A stretch of 64,000 bases of DNA from Kitasatospora phosalacinea (GTDB lineage Bacteria; Actinomycetota; Actinomycetes; Streptomycetales; Streptomycetaceae): assembly GCF_030268885.1 (NCBI RefSeq), contig NZ_BSSA01000004.1, positions 1-64,000 of the forward strand, given 5' to 3'. This document shows positions 8,577 to 17,642 of this stretch, one piece after another (the stretch's first letter is position 1; the number at the start of each line of letters is the position of its first letter). The position numbers and the translations under genes are program-made. Below the pieces are notes generated by a model. It worked only from the letters and a program-made list of their open reading frames with translations. It searched no databases and was not told the origin of the DNA.

Positions 8577-9380
8577 ATGCTCGTCACTCCCGCCGACAAT
8601 CCGTACCAAGAGCCCCGTTCGGGGCGGCTCACCGCCTGGGGCAACGCGCTGCTGGGCGGCGCCGCCTCCCCCGACGACGCGGCCGCCGCCGTCCAGGGCG
8701 AGGACGACGCCCACCGGGTGACCGGCCTGCCCGGCGAGGCGCCCGACTCGCTGCACGGGCTGACCTGGGCGCTGGGGCGGCTGCGCTCGCTCGGCGCGAA
8801 GGGCCTGCGGCTGGCCCTCCCGGTCGCCGGGCACCCGCTCGGGCTGACCGGGCCGCCCGCCTTCAACGCGCTGGCGCTGGGCACGGGCGAGGCCGTCCTG
8901 GCGGTCGGCGTCCCGTACGGGCTGGTGCCGGAGGTCGAGGTGTACGGGCCGGCCGGCGACCAGGGCGTGCGGGTGCTGTGGCAGTGCCTGCCGGTCAACG
9001 ACGCGCCGCCCGCCGACGTGCCCTCGCTGGACGAGGCCGAGCGCGAACTCGCCGACGGGCTGCGGCAGGCCACCGCGGCGCTGGTCCGCCTGGACGTGGC
9101 GGGGGCCGGGCCCCGGACGCTGCGCGCCCTGGAGTCCTTCCGCCGGCAGGGCCACCGCGAGCTGCTCGCGCCGGGCTACCCGCCGCGCGCGGTGCGGGTG
9201 CTGGAGTCGGCCCGGCAGGTCTCGGCGCTGCTGCACATCGCCGCGGGCGGGCACGGGACGGCGGTCTCCGCCTCCGAGATGGCCGCCCGGCGGGAGACCC
9301 TGGCCCCGCTGGACCGCACCGCCCGGCGGGCGCAGGTGGCGGCGTACAACGCGGCGGTGGACGAGCGGCGGCGGGACTGA
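8577..9380 (+). CDS. conserved actinobacterial hypothetical protein
   Basis: I do not recognise a named domain in this 267-residue soluble protein. The N-terminal half contains GLRLALPVAGHPLGLTGPPAFNALAL and AVGVPYGLVPEVEVYGPAGDQG and resembles proteins conserved across streptomycetes at this position next to the ABC ATPase. The C-terminal half is Arg/Ala-rich and helical (RRETLAPLDRTARRAQVAAYNAAVDERRRD). There is no signal peptide or membrane helix. It diverges from the ATPase gene and runs tail-to-tail into the response regulator with four bases between stops. Confidence 0.75.
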   Translation: MLVTPADNPYQEPRSGRLTAWGNALLGGAASPDDAAAAVQGEDDAHRVTGLPGEAPDSLHGLTWALGRLRSLGAKGLRLALPVAGHPLGLTGPPAFNALALGTGEAVLAVGVPYGLVPEVEVYGPAGDQGVRVLWQCLPVNDAPPADVPSLDEAERELADGLRQATAALVRLDVAGAGPRTLRALESFRRQGHRELLAPGYPPRAVRVLESARQVSALLHIAAGGHGTAVSASEMAARRETLAPLDRTARRAQVAAYNAAVDERRRD

Positions 9381-9384
9381 CCGG

Positions 9385-10032
9385 TCACTGATGCTGGTTG
9401 CGGACGGCCCACAGGGCGGCCTGGGTGCGGTCGGCGACGTCGAGCTTCATCAGGATGTTCGAAACGTGAGTTTTGACCGTTTTCTCTGAAAGGTGCAGCG
9501 CGCGGGCGATCTCCCGGTTGGAGCGGCCGTCGGCGATGTGCGAGAGCACCTCGCGCTCGCGGTCGGTGAGGGTGCCGCCGCGGCCCTGCGGCGGGGCCGG
9601 GACGTCCTCGGCGAGCAGGGCGGCGGCCAGTTCGGGCTGCAGCAGGACGTGCCCGGCGTGCACCGAGCGGATCGCCCCGGCCAGCGCCTCCGGGTCGACG
9701 TCCTTGTAGACGTAGCCCGCGGCGCCCGCCCGCAGCGCGGGGACCATGGTGCGGTGCTCGGTGAAGCTGGTGACGATCAGCACCCGGGCCGCGCTGCCGC
9801 GTTCGCGCAGCAGGCGCAGCGCCTCGATGCCGTCGACCTTGGGCATCTTGAGGTCCATCAGGACCACGTCGGGGGCGAGCCGTTCGGTCTGCTCGACGGC
9901 CTGTTCGCCGTCGGCGGCCTCGCCGACCACCTCGATGTCGTCCTGCACCTCCAGGAAGGTGCGCAGGCCGCGCCGGACCACCTGGTGGTCGTCCACCAGC
10001 AGCACGCGGATCGGCGGCGTCGTGTCAGGCAC
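9385..10032 (-). CDS. NarL/LuxR-family response regulator
   Basis: A 215-residue two-domain regulator. The receiver has the acidic pair in LLVDDHQ, the phospho-acceptor Asp60 (VVLMDLKMPKVDG) and the switch Thr in VTSF. The C-terminal HTH is a clear LuxR type: LTDREREVLSHIADGRSNREIARALHLSEKTVKTHVSNIL (split: recognition helix is NREIARALHLSEKTVKTHVS). It overlaps the sensor-kinase gene by 8 bases, so the pair is cotranscribed and translationally coupled. The regulated genes are unknown. Confidence 0.92.
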   Translation of the reverse strand: MPDTTPPIRVLLVDDHQVVRRGLRTFLEVQDDIEVVGEAADGEQAVEQTERLAPDVVLMDLKMPKVDGIEALRLLRERGSAARVLIVTSFTEHRTMVPALRAGAAGYVYKDVDPEALAGAIRSVHAGHVLLQPELAAALLAEDVPAPPQGRGGTLTDREREVLSHIADGRSNREIARALHLSEKTVKTHVSNILMKLDVADRTQAALWAVRNQHQ

Positions 10033-11164
10033 CGGGGACCTCCAGTTCGACCAGGGTGCCCCGGCCCGGGGCGGACTCCAGGGACAGCCGGCCGCCGACC
10101 GCGGCGGCCCGGTCGCGCATCGACACCAGGCCGAGGTGCCGACCGGCGCGGCGCACCGACTCCGGGTCGAAGCCGCGGCCGTCGTCGCGGACGGTCAGCC
10201 GGACGCCGCGGCCCGCGGTGCCGGTCAGGGTGACCGTGACGGTGTCGGCGCGGGCGTGCCGCAGCGCGTTGTGCAGCGCCTCCTGGGCGACCCGCAGCAC
10301 GGCCGCCTCCTGGGCGGCGGGCAGGGCGCGGACGCCGGTCGCGCTGAAGGCGACCTTGGCGCTGTGCGCCCGGTCCAGCACCTGGGCCTGCGAGGCCAGG
10401 GTGGCCACCAGGCCGTCCTCCTCCAGCGCGGCGGGCCGCAACTCGACGACCACGGCCCGCAGTTCGTCCGCGGCCTCGGCCGCCAGCCGGGCCACCTCGG
10501 CCAGGTTCTCGCGGGCCCGGACCGGGTCCCGGTCGACCTGCTTGGCGGCGGCGCGGGCGGTCAGCCGCAGCGAGAACAGCTTCTGCGAGACGGCGTCGTG
10601 CAGGTCGTGGGCGATCCGGGCGCGCTCGCCGGACAGGGTCAGTTCGCGGCTGCGCTCGTAGAGCCGGGCGTTGCCGAGGGCGAGCGCGGCGTGCGCGACC
10701 AGGATGCGCAGCAGTTCCTCGTCCTGGTCGGTGAAGCCGCCGGGCTTGTTGGCCAGGAACAGGGCTCCGGCGATCTCGTCCTCGTCCATGATCGGCATGC
10801 CGAGGAAGTCGGTCATGTCCGGGTGGGCGTCCGGCCAGCCGCCGAACGCGGGAGCGGTGCGGACGTCCTTCAGCCGGGTCGGTTCGCGGTCGTGCAGCAT
10901 CGAGGCCAGCACCCCGTGCTGGCGCGGCAGCGGGCCGATCGCCCGCCACTGCTCGTCGCTCACCCCGTCCACCACGAACTGGGCGAACCCGCCGTGGTCG
11001 TCCGGCAGCCCGAGCGCGGCGTACTCGGCGCCCAGCAGGGTGCGGGCGGAGGCGGTGATCCGCCGCAGCACCTCCCGGACCTCCAGCGGCCGGGACATCG
11101 CCAGCACCGCCGCGCTGACCGCCTCGATCGCCTGCAACGACGGGTCGCACCGGGGACTGTCCAT
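10025..11164 (-). CDS. GAF-domain sensor histidine kinase (NarX/DegS type)
   Basis: A 379-residue cytoplasmic kinase without membrane helices. A GAF domain occupies residues ~20-170, with a pattern (GLPDDHGGFAQFVVDG, FLGMPIMDEDEIAGALFLANK) like the haem-binding GAFs of DevS/DosT. A HisKA_3 dimerisation helix follows with the phospho-His in ARIAHDLHDAVSQ (His189), then a HATPase domain (DDGRGFDP, HLGLVSMRDRAAAVGGRL). It pairs with the response regulator. A redox, oxygen or NO signal is possible by analogy with DevS, but haem binding is not shown by the sequence alone. Confidence 0.9.
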   Translation of the reverse strand: MDSPRCDPSLQAIEAVSAAVLAMSRPLEVREVLRRITASARTLLGAEYAALGLPDDHGGFAQFVVDGVSDEQWRAIGPLPRQHGVLASMLHDREPTRLKDVRTAPAFGGWPDAHPDMTDFLGMPIMDEDEIAGALFLANKPGGFTDQDEELLRILVAHAALALGNARLYERSRELTLSGERARIAHDLHDAVSQKLFSLRLTARAAAKQVDRDPVRARENLAEVARLAAEAADELRAVVVELRPAALEEDGLVATLASQAQVLDRAHSAKVAFSATGVRALPAAQEAAVLRVAQEALHNALRHARADTVTVTLTGTAGRGVRLTVRDDGRGFDPESVRRAGRHLGLVSMRDRAAAVGGRLSLESAPGRGTLVELEVPGA

Positions 11165-11223
11165 GCGCCCACGCTACCGCCGTGATCACGGCCGCCACCT
11201 CGGGCGCAGGGCCTAGGTCGGAG

Positions 11224-11277
11224 GGCCCCGGCCACCCGGGGCCGGAAAGGGCGAAGGGCCCCCGGAGGGGCCCTTCG
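11224..11277 (-). terminator. double hairpin terminator after the FHA-ABC gene
   Basis: Two hairpins in tandem: GGCCCCGG/CCGGGGCC (11224-11231, 11236-11243) and CGAAGGGCCCC/GGGGCCCTTCG (11252-11262, 11267-11277) with a CGGA tetraloop. The second begins 11 bases after the stop of the minus-strand exporter gene. Confidence 0.75.
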
Positions 11278-11287
11278 AGCGGCGGGG

Positions 11288-14005
11288 TCAGCCGTTCTGC
11301 ATGACCTCGGGTTCGTGGCGCTTCTGGAAGCGCTGGATCGCGAAGGCCAGGCCGACCGAGATGACGATCATGACGGTCCAGTTGAGGAACATGATGCCCG
11401 CGGAGTGGTCCCAGAGGGAGTCGAGCGGGGCGGTCTCCGGGGGCTTGGCCACCACCACCGGGGAGATGTGGGCCAGGTCGAGCGTGTTGCCGCTGGCGGC
11501 GACGCCCCAGCGGGCGGGCATCAGCCAGCCGAGCTGCTCCAGGCCGGGCTTGTCGAAGAGCTGGAAGATCGCACCGGTGAAGACCATCTGGACGATGGCG
11601 AACATGACCAGCAGCGGCATGGTCTTCTCGGCGGTCTTGACCAGCGAGGAGATCGCCAGGCCGACCATCATGGAGGCGAAGCTGAGCAGGATCACGCCGA
11701 CGGACATCTCGACCGCGGGCAGGTGCTTGAGGATCAGGCCCTCGGCGGGGAGCTTGCGCACCTTGAACGCGATCGCCGAGATGATGCCGCCCTGCAGGAA
11801 GCTGATCGCGCCGAGCACGATGAACTTCGAGGCCAGGTACGCGGAGCGGGACAGGCCGGTGGCGCGTTCCCGTTCGTAGATGGCGCGTTCCTTGATCAGC
11901 TCGCGGACCGAGTTCGCCGAGCCGGACAGGCAGGCGGAGAACGCGACGACCATCAGGATCAGCCGGGCGACGTCGTTGCGGCCGTTGGCGCACGCCGCCA
12001 GGCCGCACTTGTCGGGGATCACCGCGGAGACCCCGCCGAGGACCAGGGGCAGGATCAGCGACAGCGCGATGAAGCCCTTGTCGGAGGCGATCACCGCCAG
12101 GTAGCGGCGGATCAGCGTCCACAGCTGGGAGCCCCAGCTCTGCGGCTTGGGCGGGCGCAGCTGGTTGAGCGCGTTGGGCTGCTGCACCTGGGAGACCGCG
12201 GCGTCCACGTTGGCCGAGTACTGCTGGTGGTGGACGGAGTTGCGGTAGCGGCCGGCCCAGTCGTGGTCCGGGTAGTTCTCGAACGCCTGGAAGACGTCCG
12301 CCCAGGTCTCGTAGCCGAAGAAGTGCAGGGCCTCGGCGGGCGGGCCGAAGTAGGCCACCGAGCCGCCGGGCGCCATCACCAGGAGCCGGTCGCAGAGCGC
12401 GAGTTCGGCCACCGAGTGGGTGACGACCAGGACGGTGCGGCCGTCGTCGGCCAGGCCGCGCAGGGTCTGCATGACCTCGCGGTCCATGCCCGGGTCGAGG
12501 CCGGAGGTGGGCTCGTCCAGGAAGATCAGCGAGGGCTTGGTGAGCAGCTCCAGGGCGACCGAGACGCGCTTCTGCTGGCCGCCGGAGAGCGCGGTGATCC
12601 GGTTGTCGGCGCGCTTGTCCAGGCGCAGCTCGTACAGCACCTCGTCGATCCGGCGCTCGCGCTCGGCGGCCTCGGTGTCGCCGGGGAAGCGCAGCCGCGC
12701 CGCGTACTTGAGGGCGGTGCGGACGGTGAGTTCCTTGTGCAGGATCTCGGACTGCGGGACGAGGCCGATCCGGGAGCGCAGCTCGGCGAACTGGCGGTAC
12801 AGGTTGCGGCCGTCGTACAGCACGTCGCCGCGGTCGGCGGGGCGGTAGCCGGTGAGGGCGCGCAGCAGGGTGGACTTGCCGGAGCCGGACGGGCCGATCA
12901 CCGCGACCAGGGACTTCTCCGGGACGGAGAAGCTGACGTCGTTGAGCAGGACCTTCTTGCCGCCCTTGAAGTCGACCTCGACGCTCAGGTGGTGGGCGGA
13001 GAAGGAGACCGCGCCGTTGTCGACGAACTCCTGGAGCTGGTCGCCGACCAGCACGAAGGAGGAGTGGCCGACGGTGAGCCGGTCCTGCGGGCCCATCAGC
13101 TGGCGGCGGGTGGGCTGGCCGTTGAGGAAGATCCCGTTGTGGCTGCCGAGGTCGACGATCTCCCAGCGGCCGTCCGGGAGCTGGCGCAGCTCGGCGTGGT
13201 GGCGGGAGACCTGCAGGTCGGAGACGACGATGTCGTTGTCGAGCGCGCGGCCGATCCGGATGGTGCGGCCGCCGGCCAGGCTGCGGATCATCGTCGGGTT
13301 GCCGAGCCCGCCGACCGGGGCGGCCTGCTGCTGCGGGTGCGGCGCGGGCGGCTGGGCCGGCGGGAACTGCTGCTGCGGCACCGGCGGCTGGAACTGCTGC
13401 TGCACCGGGGGCTGCGGGAACTGCGGCTGCGGCGCGGGCGGCTGGGCCGGCGGGAACTGCTGCTGCTGCGGGAAGCCGGGGCGCGGGGTGGGTGCGTCCC
13501 AGCCCTGCGGGATCGGCTGCTCGACCGGCGGCGGGCGGTGCCCCTGCGGCGCGGCGGCCGGGCCGGGGCCGAAGGGCTGCTGCTGGAACGGGGCCTGGCC
13601 CTGCTGCGGGCCGGGGGCCCGGCTGGTGGCGGCCTCGTGGATGCCGCCGCCCTGCGGGGCGGGGGCCGCGGCGGGCGCGGTGAAGGCGAGCCGGGGCCCG
13701 TTCTGGCCGTTGCCGAGGTGCACCACGGTGCCGGGGTGGACGGCGCTCTGGGCGACCCGGGCCCCGGCGACGAAGGTGCCGTTGGTGGAGCCGTGGTCGG
13801 CGAGCTGCCAGGTGGCGCCGTCGAAGCTCAGGCTGGCGTGCCGCCAGGAGACCCGGGCGTCGTCGAACGGGAAGTCCGAGGCCGGGTCGCGGCCGATGGT
13901 GTAGGCGCGGCCGGGTTCGAGTACCCGCTGCCGGCCGTCGATTTCAAGTACGAGTTGCGGCAACTCTCCGCCCGCCCCGCTCTCCGGTCCCCCAGGATGT
14001 TGCAT
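11288..14005 (-). CDS. twin-FHA ABC-G type exporter (Rv1747-like)
   Basis: A 905-residue half-transporter with domain order FHA1 (residues ~20-100, IGRDPASDFPFDDARVSWRH), a long Pro/Gln-rich linker, FHA2 (~250-340, IGRALDNDIVVSDLQVSRHH), an ABCG-type ATPase (Walker A GPSGSGKST, signature LSGGQQKR, Walker B LIFLDEPTSGLDPGMD) and a C-terminal membrane domain of about six helices. This is the layout of M. tuberculosis Rv1747, an exporter regulated by Ser/Thr-kinase phosphorylation through its FHA domains. A matching kinase is not adjacent. The start at 14005 lacks a strong Shine-Dalgarno; it begins FHA1 at the normal distance. Confidence 0.9.
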   Translation of the reverse strand: MQHPGGPESGAGGELPQLVLEIDGRQRVLEPGRAYTIGRDPASDFPFDDARVSWRHASLSFDGATWQLADHGSTNGTFVAGARVAQSAVHPGTVVHLGNGQNGPRLAFTAPAAAPAPQGGGIHEAATSRAPGPQQGQAPFQQQPFGPGPAAAPQGHRPPPVEQPIPQGWDAPTPRPGFPQQQQFPPAQPPAPQPQFPQPPVQQQFQPPVPQQQFPPAQPPAPHPQQQAAPVGGLGNPTMIRSLAGGRTIRIGRALDNDIVVSDLQVSRHHAELRQLPDGRWEIVDLGSHNGIFLNGQPTRRQLMGPQDRLTVGHSSFVLVGDQLQEFVDNGAVSFSAHHLSVEVDFKGGKKVLLNDVSFSVPEKSLVAVIGPSGSGKSTLLRALTGYRPADRGDVLYDGRNLYRQFAELRSRIGLVPQSEILHKELTVRTALKYAARLRFPGDTEAAERERRIDEVLYELRLDKRADNRITALSGGQQKRVSVALELLTKPSLIFLDEPTSGLDPGMDREVMQTLRGLADDGRTVLVVTHSVAELALCDRLLVMAPGGSVAYFGPPAEALHFFGYETWADVFQAFENYPDHDWAGRYRNSVHHQQYSANVDAAVSQVQQPNALNQLRPPKPQSWGSQLWTLIRRYLAVIASDKGFIALSLILPLVLGGVSAVIPDKCGLAACANGRNDVARLILMVVAFSACLSGSANSVRELIKERAIYERERATGLSRSAYLASKFIVLGAISFLQGGIISAIAFKVRKLPAEGLILKHLPAVEMSVGVILLSFASMMVGLAISSLVKTAEKTMPLLVMFAIVQMVFTGAIFQLFDKPGLEQLGWLMPARWGVAASGNTLDLAHISPVVVAKPPETAPLDSLWDHSAGIMFLNWTVMIVISVGLAFAIQRFQKRHEPEVMQNG

Positions 14006-14208
14006 CTGACAGGGGGGATCATTCCAGCCCGGCCGGTGTACTCGGAAGTCGGGCCGCCGTTCTGTGACCGCCCGGCAACCGGCCCGGGGCCGGGCCGGGG
14101 CCTTCGGCGGGGTGCCGGGCGGGGTGTCCGACCGGTGTCCCGCCGGCGTCCCACCTCGCGGACGCCTGCGTGGGGAGCGGGGGCGGGCCCGGTAGCGTGG
14201 GGGGCACC

Positions 14209-15471
14209 ATGAACGCAACTGATCCGGCCGCTCAGGCCCTTTCCGCCGCGCCGCCCGTGAGCACCGACGCCGAGCGCACGCTGCTGGTCAAGGTGTTCGG
14301 CAAGGACCGTCCCGGGATCACCGCGGGCCTGTTCGACCGGCTCGCCGGTTTCGGCGTCGAGGTGATCGACATCGAACAGGTGGTCACCCGTGGCCGGATA
14401 ACGCTGTGCGCGCTGGTCACTCCCCCGGCGGCGCCGGACGCGGAGGGCGGGCTGCGGGTGACGGTGCACCGCTGGGCCGAGGAGCACAAGCTCCAGGCCG
14501 AGATCATCTCCGGCACCGGCGACAACCGGGCCCGCGGCGAGGGCCGTTCGCACGTGACGGTGCTCGGCCACCCGCTGACGGCGGCCGCGGTGGCGGCGCT
14601 GTCGACCCGGGTGTCGGAGGCCGGGGGCAACATCGACCGGGTGTTCCGCCTCGCCAAGTACCCGGTGACGGCGGTGGAGTTGACCATCTCGGGCGTGCCC
14701 ACCGAGGAGCTGCGCGCGGTGCTGGCGGCGGAGGCCGCGGCCCAGCGGGTGGACATCGCGGTGGTCCGGGCCGGCCTGCACCGCCGGGCCAAGCGCCTGA
14801 TCGTGATGGACGTGGACTCCACCCTGATCCAGGACGAGGTGATCGAGCTGTTCGCGGCCCACGCGGGCTGCGAGGAGCAGGTCGCCGCGGTGACCGAGCA
14901 GGCGATGCGCGGCGAGCTGGACTTCGCCGAGTCGCTGCGCGCCCGGGTCGCGCTGCTGGCCGGGCTGGACGCCGCGGTGACCGAGAAGGTCCGCGCGGAG
15001 GTCCGGCTGACCCCGGGCGCCCGGACGCTGATCCGCACCCTGAAGCGGCTCGGCTACCAGGTGGCGATCGTCTCCGGCGGGTTCACCCAGGTCACCGACC
15101 ACCTGGTGGAGCGCCTGGGCCTGGACTTCGCGGCCGCCAACACCCTGGAGGTCGCGGACGGGAAGTTCACCGGCCGGGTCACCGGCGAGATCGTCGACCG
15201 GGCGGGCAAGGCCCGCTGGCTGGCCCGCTTCGCCGAGCGCGCCGGGGTGCCGCTGGAGCAGACGGTGGCGATCGGCGACGGTGCCAACGACCTGGACATG
15301 TTGAACGCGGCCGGTCTGGGCGTCGCGTTCAACGCCAAGCCGGTGGTCCGCGAGCAGGCCGACACCGCCGTGAACGTGCCGTTCCTGGACACCGTGCTGT
15401 ACCTGCTCGGGGTGACCCGCGAGGAGGTCGAGGCCGCCGACGAGCTGGACGGCGCGCCCACCGGCGACTGA
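14209..15471 (+). CDS. serB: phosphoserine phosphatase with tandem ACT domains
   Basis: Removes phosphate from O-phosphoserine, the last step of serine synthesis. The 420-residue protein is the long actinobacterial (SerB2) form. Two ACT domains occupy residues ~22-190 (LLVKVFGKDRPGITAGLFDRL; HVTVLGHPLTAAAVAAL), probably sensing amino acids. The HAD phosphatase has motif I DVDSTL (nucleophile Asp near residue 203), the SGGF motif and the late GDGANDLDML motif. The gene diverges from the FHA-ABC gene. A TAGCGT box about 12 bases upstream of the ATG suggests a very short leader. Confidence 0.95.
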   Translation: MNATDPAAQALSAAPPVSTDAERTLLVKVFGKDRPGITAGLFDRLAGFGVEVIDIEQVVTRGRITLCALVTPPAAPDAEGGLRVTVHRWAEEHKLQAEIISGTGDNRARGEGRSHVTVLGHPLTAAAVAALSTRVSEAGGNIDRVFRLAKYPVTAVELTISGVPTEELRAVLAAEAAAQRVDIAVVRAGLHRRAKRLIVMDVDSTLIQDEVIELFAAHAGCEEQVAAVTEQAMRGELDFAESLRARVALLAGLDAAVTEKVRAEVRLTPGARTLIRTLKRLGYQVAIVSGGFTQVTDHLVERLGLDFAAANTLEVADGKFTGRVTGEIVDRAGKARWLARFAERAGVPLEQTVAIGDGANDLDMLNAAGLGVAFNAKPVVREQADTAVNVPFLDTVLYLLGVTREEVEAADELDGAPTGD

Positions 15472-15487
15472 CCCGCGGGGACCGACG

Positions 15488-15519
15488 GGAGGGGCGGGGC
15501 CCGCGGGGCCCGCCCCTCC
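15488..15519. terminator. bidirectional terminator hairpin
   Basis: GGAGGGGCGGGGCCC (15488-15502) pairs with GGGCCCGCCCCTCC (15506-15519) with one bulged G. It lies between the convergent serB and sixA genes. Confidence 0.75.
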
Positions 15520-15524
15520 GGCGT

Positions 15525-16052
15525 TCAGTCCTGCGGCATGAAGTACGAGTCGAGCCGGGCCACGCCGGGCTCGACCAGCTTCCACGGGCCCGCGAGGCTG
15601 AGCACGGCCACCGCGGCGGGCGGGAAGCCGTTCAGGCGCAGTCGGTTGAGCGCCTCGGCGTCGCCCTCGTCCCCGGCCAGCACCTGGGTGAGGCCGAGCA
15701 CGCCCGGGTTGTGGCCGACCAGCAGCAGGTCGGCGTGGTCCTCGGGGGTCTCCTGGATGACCTCGATCAGCCGGCCCGGCTGGGCCTCGTACACCCGGTC
15801 CTCGTAGACGGTCTTCCGGGCCCGCTTGGGCAGCTCGTGGGCGACCAGCTTCCAGGTCTCCCTGGTCCGCAGCGCGGTGGAGCACAGCACGTGGTCGGGG
15901 TTGATCCCGGAGTCCGCCAGCCAGCGGCCCGCGTCGGTGGCCTGGCCGCGGCCGCGGTCGGCGAGCGGGCGGTCGTGGTCGCTGACCTGGTTGGGCCAGT
16001 CGGCCCGGGCGTGGCGGAGGACGATGATCCTACGAGGGGTGTCGGCGCTCAT
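15525..16052 (-). CDS. SixA-type histidine phosphatase
   Basis: A 175-residue member of the histidine (RHG) phosphatase superfamily. The catalytic motif is VLRHARADWP (RHA version), with the partner Arg in STALRTRETW and the second His in LLVGHNPGV. E. coli SixA dephosphorylates phospho-His on a phosphotransfer protein; the actinobacterial substrate is not known. The start at 16052 was chosen over one at 16124 because AGGGGT precedes it and the conserved fold starts a few residues later. Confidence 0.88.
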   Translation of the reverse strand: MSADTPRRIIVLRHARADWPNQVSDHDRPLADRGRGQATDAGRWLADSGINPDHVLCSTALRTRETWKLVAHELPKRARKTVYEDRVYEAQPGRLIEVIQETPEDHADLLLVGHNPGVLGLTQVLAGDEGDAEALNRLRLNGFPPAAVAVLSLAGPWKLVEPGVARLDSYFMPQD

Positions 16053-16151
16053 ACCCCTAGAGCTTCGCAGAAAACCGCCGCCCGGTCGCGTGGTCCGGGA
16101 AGCTGCCACCCCTGCGGGTGGCACCTTCCGGGAAGCGGCCCGGCGGGCGGT

Positions 16152-16274
16152 TCAGCCCATCGCGTTGGCGAAGCTGGCGACGATCGCGATGACCACCACG
16201 ATGGCGGCGATCAGGCCGAGCATCTGCAGCAGCTTCTTCTGCCCGCCCTGCGGGTTCGGGTCGAGTACCGGCAT
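16152..16274 (-). CDS. SGM_5486-type small transporter-associated membrane protein
   Basis: A 40-residue protein starting MPVLDPNPQGGQKKLLQMLG and continuing as one hydrophobic helix (LIAAIVVVIAIVASFAN). It fits the tiny SGM_5486 family known from streptomycetes, found next to MFS transporters. It begins 10 bases after the stop of the MFS gene on the same strand, so it is the second gene of that operon. It is too short for ordinary ORF listing. A role as a transporter accessory subunit is inferred from position only. Confidence 0.8.
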   Translation of the reverse strand: MPVLDPNPQGGQKKLLQMLGLIAAIVVVIAIVASFANAMG

Positions 16275-16284
16275 GCCGTCGAGC

Positions 16285-17562
16285 CTAACCGACGGCCTCG
16301 TCCTCGATGTGCCGGGCCCTGGCGGCGCGCAGGCCGACCAGCATCTGCGGCACCAGCAGCAGCGCCAGCAGGCCCAGCGGCAGGTACCACTGGCCGGTGC
16401 GCTGGTAGAGCGCGCCCATCAGGATCGGGCCCGGGATGGAGATCAGGTAGCCCAGGCTCTGGGCGAACGCGGACAGCTGGGCCACCCCGCCGGGGGTGCG
16501 GGCGCGCAGGCCGAGCATGGTCAGCGCCAGCGGGAACGCGCACATCGACAGGCCGACCAGGACCGCCCACAGCCAGGAGACCGTCCCGGCCGCGAACATC
16601 AGCCCGAGGAAGCCCGCGATCCCGCACAGGCCGAGCACCACCACGTACAGCCGCTGGTCGCCGCGGCGGGCCGCCAGGTTCGGCAGCAGGAAGGAGACCG
16701 GCACGCTGACCGCCATCACCACGGCCAGCAGCACGCCGGACGCGGACTCCGACACCCCGGCGTCGTGGTAGATCTTCGGCAGCCAGCCCATCGCGCCGTA
16801 CGCGCTGGTCGACTGCAGGCCGAAGAACGCGGCCAGCGCCCACGCGGTGCGGCTGCGCAGGATCGGCAGCTTCGCCTGGACGGGCGCCGGGGCCGCCGCG
16901 GCCGTGCCGGGCCTCTCCCGGCGCAGGAACAGCACCACCAGCCAGAGCACCAGCGCGGCCACCGCGAGCAGGCCCCAGACGCCCAGGCCGAGCCGCCAGC
17001 TGCCGCCCATCGCGTCGGTCAGCGGGACGGTGGTGGCGGCGGCCAGCGAGGTGCCCACCGACAGCGCCATCGAGTACAGGCCGATCATCGGCGCGACCCG
17101 GTCCGGGAAGTACCGCTTGATCACCACCGGCAGCAGCACGTTCGCCAGCGCCACCCCGGCCAGCGCCACCGCGGTGAGCAGCAGGAACACCGCGGCGGAG
17201 CCGGTGAAGGAGCGGGCCAGCACGCCCGCCGCGATCGCGGCCATGGCGGCCGTCACCACGGCGACCGGGCCCAGCCGCCGGGCCAGGCCCGGCGCGCAGA
17301 CGCCCAGCACCGCGAAGCACAGCGGCGGCACCGCGGCCAGCAGCCCGGCCGTGGTGGCGCTCATCCCCAGGCCCTCGCGGACCGGGTCGAGCAGCGCGCC
17401 GAGGCTGGTCACCACGGGGCGCAGGTTGACCGCGGCGGCGGCCACCGCGACGGCCAGCAGGACGGCGGCGGCGTTGCGGGCGGGGGCGGTGGTCGGGGCG
17501 GACGGAGTGGCTGGCGGGCGGCTCTCGGTCTCGGTGGTGGAGGGGTCTGCTGCGGTAGACAT
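16285..17562 (-). CDS. CynX/NimT family MFS transporter
   Basis: A 425-residue 12-helix permease. The stretch AAVNLRPVVTSLGALLDPV in the first helix is the family fingerprint (CynX/NimT, cyanate or nitroimidazole transporter-like). The cytoplasmic loops are small. A disordered Thr/Pro-rich N-terminus of ~28 residues precedes helix 1. It is divergent from a GntR regulator, which is the likely controller, and cotranscribed with the 40-residue protein. The substrate is unknown. Confidence 0.9.
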   Translation of the reverse strand: MSTAADPSTTETESRPPATPSAPTTAPARNAAAVLLAVAVAAAAVNLRPVVTSLGALLDPVREGLGMSATTAGLLAAVPPLCFAVLGVCAPGLARRLGPVAVVTAAMAAIAAGVLARSFTGSAAVFLLLTAVALAGVALANVLLPVVIKRYFPDRVAPMIGLYSMALSVGTSLAAATTVPLTDAMGGSWRLGLGVWGLLAVAALVLWLVVLFLRRERPGTAAAAPAPVQAKLPILRSRTAWALAAFFGLQSTSAYGAMGWLPKIYHDAGVSESASGVLLAVVMAVSVPVSFLLPNLAARRGDQRLYVVVLGLCGIAGFLGLMFAAGTVSWLWAVLVGLSMCAFPLALTMLGLRARTPGGVAQLSAFAQSLGYLISIPGPILMGALYQRTGQWYLPLGLLALLLVPQMLVGLRAARARHIEDEAVG

Positions 17563-17642
17563 GGCGCAATCATAGAATCATGGGATGACTTACCGCACGC
17601 CGGTATCCTGATGAGGTAGACCACAGAAGGAGCACACCCGCC

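Noticed and set aside
17600..17630. GGTAGACC-like half palindrome as the GntR/FadR operator.
   Set aside because: The symmetry is too weak to assign; only the divergent arrangement supports autoregulation.
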